From NCBI GenBank assembly GCA_003650865.1, contig QMSN01000003.1, positions 1 through 26,726 on the forward strand: 26,726 nucleotides of DNA. Direction: 5' to 3'. Positions 7,708-14,781 of the stretch are shown in pieces; the stretch's first letter is position 1; each line of letters begins with the position of its first letter. A program made the translations under genes and the position numbers. The stretch comes from Thermoprotei archaeon (GTDB lineage: Archaea; Thermoproteota; Methanomethylicia; Nezhaarchaeales; WYZ-LMO8). Under the pieces are notes generated by a model that was not told the DNA's origin, did no database searches, and was given only the letters and a program-made list of their open reading frames with translations.

Positions 7708-9567
7708 CTACTTTAGGTCGACGCCGAGTCTCTTAAGCTCGCTCACGACGAACCCAAGCTCGAGCTCCTCAAGCTTCTTTCTAGTGGGCCTTCCAAGCTC
7801 ATCCCAACCCCTAACCCTATAGTACTCGAGGAGTAGCTTCGTGTACTCCTGCTTGTCGAGCTTAACCCCCTTGAAGGGGCCGCTGGGCAGAGGCTCCTCA
7901 AACCACCGCGGCGGAGGGTAGTCCCAAGACCTGTCCATGTGGGGGTACTCTCTAAGCCAGAGGCACCTAGTCAAGTTGTAGACTCGCTCAGCGGCTTTGA
8001 GCAGATCCTCAAGCTTGTAGTCCATGCCAGTCACAGCCCTATAAAGCTCCTCGTAGAGCTCTAGGGGTAGTGAGAGCTCGACCCATGGTAGCCTGCAGCA
8101 CGTCAACATGTCGAAGAGCGACCTGACGTGTTGGAGGTACACAACCCACTTGGCCTTATCCGGCGTGTAGAGGCTCCTACCGACCTTTATGTCGTAGGTT
8201 ATGGCCCAAGCCCTATTGTGGTGTGCGCCTATATCGCATGTGCCGTAGGCCAATGCCATGGCTGGAGCTGCTCTGCTCTCGTAAGCTGATATCTCGAGCC
8301 CTTTGACCTGCATGGCTATCTTAAGCGCCTCTCCCCCCAATTGCTCAGCGACTTTCTTAGTTCCTTGAGCTAAGAGCTTCCCGACACCCCTCTTGTACGC
8401 TATGTCCTCGATCAACTTAATGACTCCATCCACGTCGCCGTAGTCAGCCTCAACCCCCTTGAGGAGCCCCTTCCTCCTGCACTCTATCGCAAAGGCCACT
8501 ACGCTGCCTGTCGATATGGTGTCTAGTCCCAGCTCGTCGCAGAGCCTATTGAGCTTGACCACCTCGTCTATGCCGTTGAGGGCGCAGTTACTGCCTATCA
8601 TGGCTGCTGTCTCGTATTCAGGGCCTTCGACGAAGACCCCAGCGAACCTCCCCCTCCTCACCTTCGTGATCTGTCCACAGGGCATGGCGCAGCAGAAGCA
8701 CCCGTGGTTTCCGACCTTGACCTCGCTCTCCATGACGTCACCGCTTATCTTATGAGCTCCCTCGTAGACTGCTTCGCTCATGTTCCTAGTTGGGAGGGCT
8801 GAGTTCTCATTGCTCCACAAGATAAGCTGCATGGTCCCCTGCTTGATCCACATCTTCTGGGCCTCGCTGTTGAAGCAGTAGCGAAAAGCCTTCTGAGCGA
8901 CTTGGAGTAGAGCATCTACGTTGAATATCGGTATGTCCCTAAACCCCCTAGCAACTATCGCCTTAACCCTCTTAGACCCCAAGACAGCTCCTATACCCGT
9001 CCTGCCAGCTTGCCTCCCGTAATCTGAAGTTACACAAGCAAAGTGGACTAGGTTTTCGCCAGCTGGACCTATGGTTAAGCAAGAGGCATACCTATCCTTC
9101 AGCTCCTTCTTCAGCTCCTCTTCAACCTCTATCGAGCCCATGCTCCACAAGTGGTCGGCTTTTTCGATGCTTACGCGCCCATCGTCTACGAGTATGTAGA
9201 CTGGCTTGTCGCTCACCCCCTCAATGATCAGTGCGTCGAAGCCAGCCTGTTTAAGCTCTACCCCAAACCTACCTCCAACGTTGCTATCTCCATAGCTGCC
9301 AGTCAAGGGGCTCTTAGAGCAGAGAGTGGTCTTACCAGTGCTTGGGAAGTAAACTCCTGTTAGTGGGCCTGTCGCCACTACAACCTTGTTTTGGGGGCTT
9401 AACGGGTCCACACCTCTTGGAACCTCATCCCACAGCAATTTGGCGCCCCAGCCTCTCCCCCCAATGTACAGCTTGACGAGCTCCTCGGTCAACTCTTGAA
9501 CCTTGACTTCACGCTTAGTTAAGTCGATCCTCGCTATTCTACCCATGTATCCTCCTTTAAGCTCCAC
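7708..9567 (-). CDS. Aldehyde:ferredoxin oxidoreductase family protein (tungsten-type)
   Basis: A 619-residue cytoplasmic enzyme expected to oxidise an aldehyde to an acid at a tungsten- or molybdenum-bispterin site and pass electrons through a [4Fe-4S] cluster. The N-terminus (GYMGRIARIDLT, then IGGRGWGAKLL), the GPLTG...STGKTT region, and SKSPLTGSYGDSNVGG are AOR hallmarks. Cluster ligands are C290-x2-C293-x3-C297 (GCFCCAMPC), with a later Cys in LTCCRLPW. DTISTGS and the C-terminal RVYNLTR segment are also typical. It follows a four-cluster ferredoxin by nine bases, like two-subunit AOR/WOR5 enzymes. The substrate is unknown. The start is GTG at 9567 with GGTGG upstream; ATG at 9546 is possible. 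Confidence 0.92.
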   Translation of the reverse strand: MELKGGYMGRIARIDLTKREVKVQELTEELVKLYIGGRGWGAKLLWDEVPRGVDPLSPQNKVVVATGPLTGVYFPSTGKTTLCSKSPLTGSYGDSNVGGRFGVELKQAGFDALIIEGVSDKPVYILVDDGRVSIEKADHLWSMGSIEVEEELKKELKDRYASCLTIGPAGENLVHFACVTSDYGRQAGRTGIGAVLGSKRVKAIVARGFRDIPIFNVDALLQVAQKAFRYCFNSEAQKMWIKQGTMQLILWSNENSALPTRNMSEAVYEGAHKISGDVMESEVKVGNHGCFCCAMPCGQITKVRRGRFAGVFVEGPEYETAAMIGSNCALNGIDEVVKLNRLCDELGLDTISTGSVVAFAIECRRKGLLKGVEADYGDVDGVIKLIEDIAYKRGVGKLLAQGTKKVAEQLGGEALKIAMQVKGLEISAYESRAAPAMALAYGTCDIGAHHNRAWAITYDIKVGRSLYTPDKAKWVVYLQHVRSLFDMLTCCRLPWVELSLPLELYEELYRAVTGMDYKLEDLLKAAERVYNLTRCLWLREYPHMDRSWDYPPPRWFEEPLPSGPFKGVKLDKQEYTKLLLEYYRVRGWDELGRPTRKKLEELELGFVVSELKRLGVDLK

Positions 9568-9576
9568 TTAAACCAC

Positions 9577-9984
9577 CTAGTGTCCGCGGTACTCCAGGGC
9601 CCCCATGGGGCACATCTTGACGCACTCGGGGTCTCCAAGGCATAAGTCGCATATTAGGGGTCTCTTGACCTCTGGGTGGAAGAATATGGAGCCGTTTGGG
9701 CAAGCCTCAGCGCACATCTTGCATAGTGTGCACTTGTCCTCGTTCACCTCTATCCACCTCCCATTGAACCTGAGGGCTCCGGTAGGGCAAGCCTTGACGC
9801 ACGGCGGGTCTGGACACACCCCGCAAACCTTGGGTATATTGGCTAAAACCTCACTTGAGAAGTGCACCTCAACTCTTATCATGGATTTCTTGGGGTTGTT
9901 GACCTTGAAGTGCCTCAGCGCACATGTAAGCTCACACACCCCGCAGGCAGCGCACTTCTCGGTGTGCACCACTAGCCCTCTCAT
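9577..9984 (-). CDS. Four-cluster ferredoxin-like electron-transfer subunit of AOR
   Basis: This 135-residue protein contains sixteen Cys in four groups: CAACGVCELTC, CGVCPDPPCVKAC, CTLCKMCAEAC and CDLCLGDPECVKMC, enough for four [4Fe-4S] clusters in the HycB/DmsB-like arrangement. It has no signal peptide or membrane segment, so it is cytoplasmic. Because it directly precedes the AOR gene, it probably carries electrons between AOR and ferredoxin or another acceptor. The ATG at 9984 is the start; GAGG lies close to it. It is shorter than many such subunits but complete for cluster ligands. Confidence 0.92.
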   Translation of the reverse strand: MRGLVVHTEKCAACGVCELTCALRHFKVNNPKKSMIRVEVHFSSEVLANIPKVCGVCPDPPCVKACPTGALRFNGRWIEVNEDKCTLCKMCAEACPNGSIFFHPEVKRPLICDLCLGDPECVKMCPMGALEYRGH

Positions 9985-10124
9985 GCCTCAAAGCATCCCC
10001 TTCCTAGACTTGTGGTGGGGATTTATCTTCTAAACCGATTAAGCTTAAAGCTTTTCGTAGAAGCACATGGTGTATGTAAAGCGATACCGTTAAGTGCTTG
10101 CGAGCTCTATGGAGGTTGAGCACT
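9985..10124. promoter_or_regulatory. Divergent promoter region for ferredoxin-AOR and gatCAB
   Basis: For the minus-strand pair, agataaatcc (about 10020-10029) is a plausible TATA element about 25 bases before a start near 9997. For gatC, gcttaaagc (10043-10051) could give transcription from about 10073. GGAGGT at 10111-10116 is the gatC ribosome site, eight bases before its ATG. The promoter calls are by eye. Confidence 0.4.
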
Positions 10125-10427
10125 ATGGCTCGAAGCGAGCTCACCATAACCCCTGAGCTCCTAGACCACTTATCAAATCTAGCTAAGCTTAAGCTCACAG
10201 AGGAGGAGAAGAGGATCTTCATCAGGGATCTAAATAGGATACTTGAGTACTTCAACGTGATAGATGAGGTGGACACGTCGGGTGTTGACCAGGTGTTCCA
10301 CATATTGGGCTTGACGAACACCATGAGGGAGGACGAGGTTGGAGGTGAACCTCTAAGCCAGGAGCAGGCTCTCTCAAACGCGGCTTCGAAGGAGGAGGGC
10401 TACATCAAGGCTCCTCGGATGGTGTAG
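10125..10427 (+). CDS. gatC: Asp/Glu-tRNA amidotransferase subunit C
   Basis: A 100-residue GatC that wraps around GatA and stabilises the GatCAB complex, which amidates Asp-tRNA(Asn) and/or Glu-tRNA(Gln). The pattern ITPELLDHLSNLAKLKLTEEE, then DLNRILEYFNVIDEVDTSGV, is diagnostic of GatC. The ATG at 10125 has GGAGGT eight bases upstream, so the longer TTG frame from 10098 is rejected. It is the first gene of the gatC-gatA-gatB operon. In archaea GatCAB normally makes Asn-tRNA, with GatDE making Gln-tRNA; GatDE is not in this window. Confidence 0.95.
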   Translation: MARSELTITPELLDHLSNLAKLKLTEEEKRIFIRDLNRILEYFNVIDEVDTSGVDQVFHILGLTNTMREDEVGGEPLSQEQALSNAASKEEGYIKAPRMV

Positions 10428-10430
10428 GAG

Positions 10431-11885
10431 TTGGTGAACCCCCTCACCTTAACGGCTAAGGAGATAGCTCAGCAGGTGTCGTCGGGCTCTCTAAGCGCCC
10501 TAGACGTGGTCGAGCTGTACCTAGATAGAATTCGGAGGTTGAACCCCAAGATAAACGCTTTCATAACGGTCGCTGAGGAGCAAGCTAGGAGAGCTGCTGA
10601 AGAGGTCGACAAGGCGGTTAAGAAGGGGTTTAGGGGGAGGCTCCTCGGCGTTCCGATAGCGGTTAAGGACGTCATCTCGACTAAGGGCATAGAGACAACC
10701 TGTGCGTCCAAGATACTCAGGGGCTACGTACCCCCCTACGACGCCACTGTAGTCAAGAGGCTTAAGGCTGAGGGGGCTATAGTGATAGGCAAGACCAACA
10801 TGGACGAGTTCGCCATGGGCTCTTCGACGGAGCTAAGCGCTTACGGCCCCACTAGGAATCCCTGGAGCCTAGATAGGGTTACGGGGGGCTCATCTGGTGG
10901 TAGTGGAGCCGCTACGTCAGCTAGGATGGCCCCCACATCCCTAGGCTCAGATACGGGGGGCTCTGTTAGGTGTCCAGCCTCATTCTGCGGCATAGTTGGG
11001 CTTAAGCCCACTTACGGTGTTGTCAGTAGGTACGGATTGATATCGTATGCGTGCAGCTTAGAGCAGATCGGGCCCATGACAGTAGACGTTGAGGACTGCG
11101 CTCTCCTCATGGAGGTCATATCGGGTAGAGATGGGTTCGACTCAACGCTCATAGACTACGAGTTCAGGTGGAGCTATGAGGGAGTCAAGGGGCTTAGGAT
11201 AGCTGTCCCCAAGGAGTTCTTCTCTGAGGGTACTGACGAGAGGGTCTTGGAGTCCGTGTGGAGGGTCATCAAGCTCCTCGAGTCTAATGGAGCAGTCTAC
11301 GAGGAGGTTTCACTACCCCTATCCCGCTACGCCCTAGCCGCCTACTACATAATAGCTATGTCCGAGGCGAGCTCAAACCTAGCTAGGTACGACGGGATAA
11401 GGTATGGGATGCCCTACGACCCATCGCTTCCATGGCACGAGGCGTTCTCCAAGGTCAGGGGGGAGGGCTTCGGCCTTGAGGTTAAGAGGAGGATCATACT
11501 GGGCACATTCGCCCTATCAGCTGGCTATTACGGTAGGTACTACTTGAAGGCGTTGAAGCTTAGGGCCATGATAAGGGATCAAGTGCTATCCCTACTCAAG
11601 AGGTTTGATGTGATAGCGACGCCCACCACGCCCTTCCCGCCCTTCAAGCTCGGCGAGAAAATCGAGGATCCCCTCAGCCTCTACATGGCTGACATCGACA
11701 CAGTTGTAGCCAACCTTGCAGGCGTCCCAGCGATATCCATCCCAGCTGGCTTGGTGGATGGGCTGCCCGTAGGGGCTCAGTTCATGGCTAACTACTGTCG
11801 CGAAGACGTTCTCCTAACCGTGGCTAAGTGCGTGCAGGACGAGACCCACTTCGACAAGCTCGTGCCGGGGGTGGCTAAGGCTTGA
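10431..11885 (+). CDS. gatA: Asp/Glu-tRNA amidotransferase subunit A (amidase)
   Basis: The glutaminase subunit releases ammonia from glutamine for tRNA-bound Asp or Glu. The amidase signature triad is complete: Lys79 (VAVKDV), cis-Ser154 (GGSSGGSG) and nucleophile Ser178 (SDTGGSVR). The 484-residue length is normal. The start is TTG at 10431, three bases after the gatC stop; the adjacent GTG at 10434 is equally possible. GGTG at 10421 serves as the ribosome site within the end of gatC. It overlaps gatB by four bases, implying coupled translation. Confidence 0.96.
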   Translation: MVNPLTLTAKEIAQQVSSGSLSALDVVELYLDRIRRLNPKINAFITVAEEQARRAAEEVDKAVKKGFRGRLLGVPIAVKDVISTKGIETTCASKILRGYVPPYDATVVKRLKAEGAIVIGKTNMDEFAMGSSTELSAYGPTRNPWSLDRVTGGSSGGSGAATSARMAPTSLGSDTGGSVRCPASFCGIVGLKPTYGVVSRYGLISYACSLEQIGPMTVDVEDCALLMEVISGRDGFDSTLIDYEFRWSYEGVKGLRIAVPKEFFSEGTDERVLESVWRVIKLLESNGAVYEEVSLPLSRYALAAYYIIAMSEASSNLARYDGIRYGMPYDPSLPWHEAFSKVRGEGFGLEVKRRIILGTFALSAGYYGRYYLKALKLRAMIRDQVLSLLKRFDVIATPTTPFPPFKLGEKIEDPLSLYMADIDTVVANLAGVPAISIPAGLVDGLPVGAQFMANYCREDVLLTVAKCVQDETHFDKLVPGVAKA

Positions 11886-13336
11886 GCGGTCTTCAAGTCA
11901 AGATAGGGCTTGAATGCCACTGCCAAGTGACTAGCCTGAAGACCAAGATGTTCTGTAGATGCTCATCAGACTACAGGGGTAAACCTCCAAACGTAAACGT
12001 GTGTCCAACATGCCTTGGGCTACCGGGCTCACTGCCCTACCTCAATAGGAGGGCTGTCGAGGAGGCCTTAAAGGTCGCTTTAGCTCTAAACTGCAAGATA
12101 AATAGGAAAATGGTGTTCTACAGGAAGAACTACTTCTACCCAGACTTAAGCAAGAACTTCCAGATATCCCAGTACGACTTCCCACTAGCCGTGGATGGCT
12201 ACGTCACGATAAACGTCAACGGCAGGGAGAAGACCATAAGGATTAGGAGAGTGCACATGGAGGAGGATCCTGGACGCCTCGTCTATAAGGGTAGGATAGA
12301 CACATCCCCCTACACGCTGGTCGACTACAACAGGATGGGGATAGCCCTCATAGAGGTCGTTACAGAGCCCGACATGGAGTCTCCGGCTGAGGCCAAGGCC
12401 TTCCTAGAGGAGCTCAGGTCAATACTTGAACACCTAGAGGTCTCCGATGGAAGCCTAGAGGGCTCTATGAGGTGTGACGTTAACATATCTATTGCTGGCG
12501 GCACGAGAGTTGAGATAAAGAACATATCTTCGTTCAAAGACGTCGAGAAGGCATTGGCCTACGAGATCATGAGGCAACGCAACCTACTGAGGATGGGCAG
12601 GGAGGTCAAGAGGGAGACTAGGCACTGGGATGAAGTTAGAGGGATAACTGTCGCCCTAAGGGCGAAGGAGGAGGAGATGGACTACAGGTACTTCCCAGAG
12701 CCCGACTTGGTGCCTGTGGAGATAAGCGACGACTTCATAGAGAAGGTTAGGAGCAGCCTCCCGGAGCTCCCATCAGCTAGGAGGGCTAGGCTAGTCGAAC
12801 AGTACAACTTAACTGAGTACGAGGCTAGAGTGTTAACAGCGGATAAACAACTCGCAGACTTCTTTGAGAAGCTGGCCTCAATACACGGCAAGCCCAAGGT
12901 TGACTGCAGCGTCGTGATAAATGAGCTCTTAAGGCTCCTAAACGAGAAGAACATTGAGGTTAGAGACCTAAAGTTCACGCCTAAGGAGGTTGCAGACCTC
13001 CTCTTCATGGTTGACGAGGGAGTAGTCAGCTGGAAGTCCGCTAAGTACATACTTAGGCGCATGGTCGAGACGGGCGAGCACCCCAAGAAGATAGCCGAAG
13101 CCGAAGGGATAAGGAGGATATCGAGTGTAGAGGAGATCGAGAAGTTCGTGTCTAAGGTGTTTGAGGAGCACAAAGGAGACGTGGAGGCTGCAATAAAAGA
13201 CGACAAGGTGATACACAGACTTGTGGGCGAGGTTCTGAAGGAGACTAGGATGCTGGCGGACCCCAAAATAACGTTTCAAGTGGTGTCTAAGAGGATACGG
13301 GAGCTTAGAGCTGAGAGAGGTCTAGCTAGCGCCTAG
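11882..13336 (+). CDS. gatB: Asp/Glu-tRNA amidotransferase subunit B
   Basis: This is the kinase/transamidase subunit that phosphorylates the tRNA-bound carboxylate and attaches ammonia. Visible landmarks are VKIGLECHCQV, the Cys-rich segment KMFCRCSSDY to VCPTCLGLPGSLP (zinc site), KNYFYPDLSKNFQISQYD, and EMDYRYFPEPDLVPV. The C-terminal helical YqeY-like tRNA-binding domain covers about the last 150 residues. The start is TTG at 11882 sharing TTGA with the gatA stop, with GGTGG seven bases upstream. The 484-residue length is normal. Its last four bases overlap the end of the convergent Cys-rich gene. Confidence 0.96.
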   Translation: MSGLQVKIGLECHCQVTSLKTKMFCRCSSDYRGKPPNVNVCPTCLGLPGSLPYLNRRAVEEALKVALALNCKINRKMVFYRKNYFYPDLSKNFQISQYDFPLAVDGYVTINVNGREKTIRIRRVHMEEDPGRLVYKGRIDTSPYTLVDYNRMGIALIEVVTEPDMESPAEAKAFLEELRSILEHLEVSDGSLEGSMRCDVNISIAGGTRVEIKNISSFKDVEKALAYEIMRQRNLLRMGREVKRETRHWDEVRGITVALRAKEEEMDYRYFPEPDLVPVEISDDFIEKVRSSLPELPSARRARLVEQYNLTEYEARVLTADKQLADFFEKLASIHGKPKVDCSVVINELLRLLNEKNIEVRDLKFTPKEVADLLFMVDEGVVSWKSAKYILRRMVETGEHPKKIAEAEGIRRISSVEEIEKFVSKVFEEHKGDVEAAIKDDKVIHRLVGEVLKETRMLADPKITFQVVSKRIRELRAERGLASA

Positions 13337-13587
13337 AAGAGGACTGACGATAAGTACTTGTTTGCATACCCCTTCTTAATCCTCTCAGCAAGTATCTTGC
13401 AGCGCCCGTGGCATATGTAGAACTTGCAAGTCTCGTTGCATATCCTGAAGCTGTTGAAGGGGCAGAGCTTTATGGGGCCTTGCATATCGCTCCTCCAAGA
13501 AGGATTGCTTCGCTTAGCGTCAACCTTGACTGAGGGCTTAACGGAGGGGTCTAATGTCCTCTCAGGCTTGCCTCTACTAGAAGACAT
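13333..13587 (-). CDS. Small Cys-rich, possibly zinc-binding protein, function unknown
   Basis: An 84-residue basic protein whose middle holds a Cys cluster: CPFNSFRIC, then NETCKFYIC, then HGRC. Five Cys and one His in about 24 residues suggest a zinc or Fe-S site. The N-terminal half is Pro/Ser/Lys-rich and probably disordered. The frame extends to an ATG at 13620, but a TATA box at 13632-13637 would place transcription start near 13609, so I use the ATG at 13587. It ends inside the gatB stop region, convergent. I do not recognise a named family. Confidence 0.65.
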   Translation of the reverse strand: MSSSRGKPERTLDPSVKPSVKVDAKRSNPSWRSDMQGPIKLCPFNSFRICNETCKFYICHGRCKILAERIKKGYANKYLSSVLF

Positions 13588-13631
13588 GATGAACCAATAA
13601 CTCGTAAAGCTACGTAGCATATATCTTTTGC

Positions 13632-13637
13632 TTTATA
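13632..13637 (-). promoter_or_regulatory. TATA box of the Cys-rich small gene
   Basis: The minus strand reads gtggtataaagcaaaag. Transcription start is expected near 13609, leaving about 21 bases before the ATG at 13587. It lies in the 74-base gap after the 45-residue gene, so the Cys-rich gene can be transcribed independently of the regulator pair. Confidence 0.5.
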
Positions 13638-13661
13638 CCACGATGTTGGAGGTAAAGAAGG

Positions 13662-13799
13662 TTACACCTTTGTGTCCACAACCCTCTCGAGGCTCCAGTT
13701 TCTAAGCTCCTTCAATGAGTTTAAGTAGCTCTTAAGCTCAGCAGTAGCCTCGTCGTCGTGGCCCTCAGTCGTCAAGACTATGATGGCAACCCTCTTCAA
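13662..13799 (-). CDS. 45-residue small protein coupled to the RHH regulator
   Basis: A short ORF starting with TTG at 13799, sharing TTGA with the stop of the upstream regulator (four-base overlap). GGTGA lies six bases before the TTG, a textbook archaeal ribosome site. The product begins MKRVAIIVLTTEGHDDEATA and continues with a predicted amphipathic helix (ELKSYLNSLKELRNW), i.e. one beta strand and one or two helices. The stop is TAA at 13664-13662. No family is recognised; it may be a partner of the regulator or a remnant of a longer alpha/beta protein. Confidence 0.55.
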   Translation of the reverse strand: MKRVAIIVLTTEGHDDEATAELKSYLNSLKELRNWSLERVVDTKV

Positions 13800-14320
13800 C
13801 TCTCTTCACCTACAACTTCAAATATCGCCACGTCAGGAGCCCTCGTGGGCAAAGTCCTAAGCCTAACACTTAGGAGAGCCTCCAAGTAGCCCTGAACTAG
13901 AGGGGCAGGCACGCTCAAGTTGCTAGCGAGGATCTTGCCGTCAGCCCTCTTAAACACTCCCCAGCCCATGTTCCTCAAGAACTCGAATATGTCTCCCCAA
14001 GAGCTCTGTTCCACAAGCTTCAAGCCGAAGCTAGCGATCAAGTGGTCCCTTAAGATGTAGCCAGCCCTACGCCCAGCCTCAACAAGCTTATCACTTGGAA
14101 CCTCCTTAGAAACCTCGAAGAGACCCTCACTATTCATGAAGACAAGCCTAACAGCACCCATCTGATACCTAGGGGGATGCCAGTTCTCCATGGTGAACAT
14201 CTGGTAGAAGCGTAGAGCCTCCAAGACAGCCTCCTTGCGACTTCTCTTAACACCCCTAGAAATCAAAGAATCCAAATAATCAATAATATCCTTGGGTATA
14301 TCCACAGTTGTTAAAGGCAT
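13796..14320 (-). CDS. Ribbon-helix-helix regulator with C-terminal V4R-like sensor domain
   Basis: The N-terminus (TTVDIPKDIIDYLDSLI, then GVKRSRKEAVLEAL) is a CopG/NikR-type ribbon-helix-helix DNA-binding domain. The remaining 120 residues (AGRRAGYILRDHL, a central GWGVF, then VPAPLVQGYLEALL and APDVAIFEV) recall the V4R small-ligand-binding domain, though the typical Cys pair is missing; this part is tentative. It is probably a transcription regulator that responds to a ligand. I use ATG at 14320 (174 residues); TTG at 14341 is an alternative. An AT-rich region upstream may carry its promoter and operators. It overlaps the 45-residue gene by four bases. Confidence 0.7.
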   Translation of the reverse strand: MPLTTVDIPKDIIDYLDSLISRGVKRSRKEAVLEALRFYQMFTMENWHPPRYQMGAVRLVFMNSEGLFEVSKEVPSDKLVEAGRRAGYILRDHLIASFGLKLVEQSSWGDIFEFLRNMGWGVFKRADGKILASNLSVPAPLVQGYLEALLSVRLRTLPTRAPDVAIFEVVGEES

Positions 14321-14341
14321 AACGAAACTATTCTTACTCAA

Positions 14342-14781
14342 CTATTAACACATATTTTTTCATAAAGCCAATATTAACATCAATATAAAATTGTAAAAAA
14401 GAAAAAATTTTCACGCATCAAAGGGGTTCTCCATTGAACATTTGATTAAAAACATATTTGAGGTACTTATAAATTCTTTAAATAGTTGATTAAAAATATA
14501 AAGCATAATATCATAGCTCCATGGGCAAGTGGACTTAAGGTCTTAGAGATTTGTGGTGGTATAATCATATTTTAAAATATTTTTTCAGATTTAGAAATAA
14601 CATTTTTTCTTCTTTGCTGTTAAAGCCAGAGCGAGGTGAATGGTAGATGGGACCTGGACCAATACCCTTCCCACTCTAAATAACTCCTAATTTTTAAATT
14701 TTGCCTTGAAGGACTTGCCTAGCCTATTGGAAGATAGAAAATCTTTTCCGCTGGTTTGCTAGTAGATGTTCTAGGGCTGGT
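14342..14781. other. AT-rich intergenic region between two divergent regulators
   Basis: A 440-base gap, far richer in A and T than the rest of the window. It holds a perfect 14-base palindrome, atattttaaaatat at 14567-14580. A 15-base direct repeat with one mismatch (ttgattaaaaacata at 14442-14456 and ttgattaaaaatata at 14486-14500) recurs with a 44-base shift. An imperfect palindrome, ggaagatagaaaatcttttcc, lies at 14729-14749, close to the regulator start. A tiny ORF (14647-14679, product MGPGPIPFPL) has a GAGGTGA site seven bases upstream. I see no tRNA, CRISPR repeat or longer gene. It probably contains the promoters and operators of both flanking regulators. Confidence 0.5.

Noticed and set aside
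9605..10033. Plus-strand frame of 142 codons antisense to the ferredoxin
   Set aside because: It mirrors the regular Cys-codon spacing of the ferredoxin gene and has no recognisable product.
10098..10124. Upstream TTG as start of gatC
   Set aside because: GGAGGT eight bases before the ATG at 10125, and the usual GatC N-terminus, favour the shorter form.
10004..10324. Minus-strand frame antisense to gatC
   Set aside because: gatC is clearly real, and the reverse frame runs through both promoter regions without a ribosome site.
12682..13266. Open frame of 194 codons on the minus strand inside gatB
   Set aside because: It is antisense to a well-supported gatB and its Ser/Leu-rich product has no domain signature; it is a codon-use shadow.
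14442..14500. Two ttgattaaaaa copies as a possible CRISPR remnant
   Set aside because: Only two short AT-rich copies with no regular spacers and no cas genes; more likely regulatory or chance.
14342..14781. tRNA, C/D-box or other structured RNA in the AT-rich gap
   Set aside because: No cloverleaf, TTCRA-type loop, or C and D boxes were found by eye.
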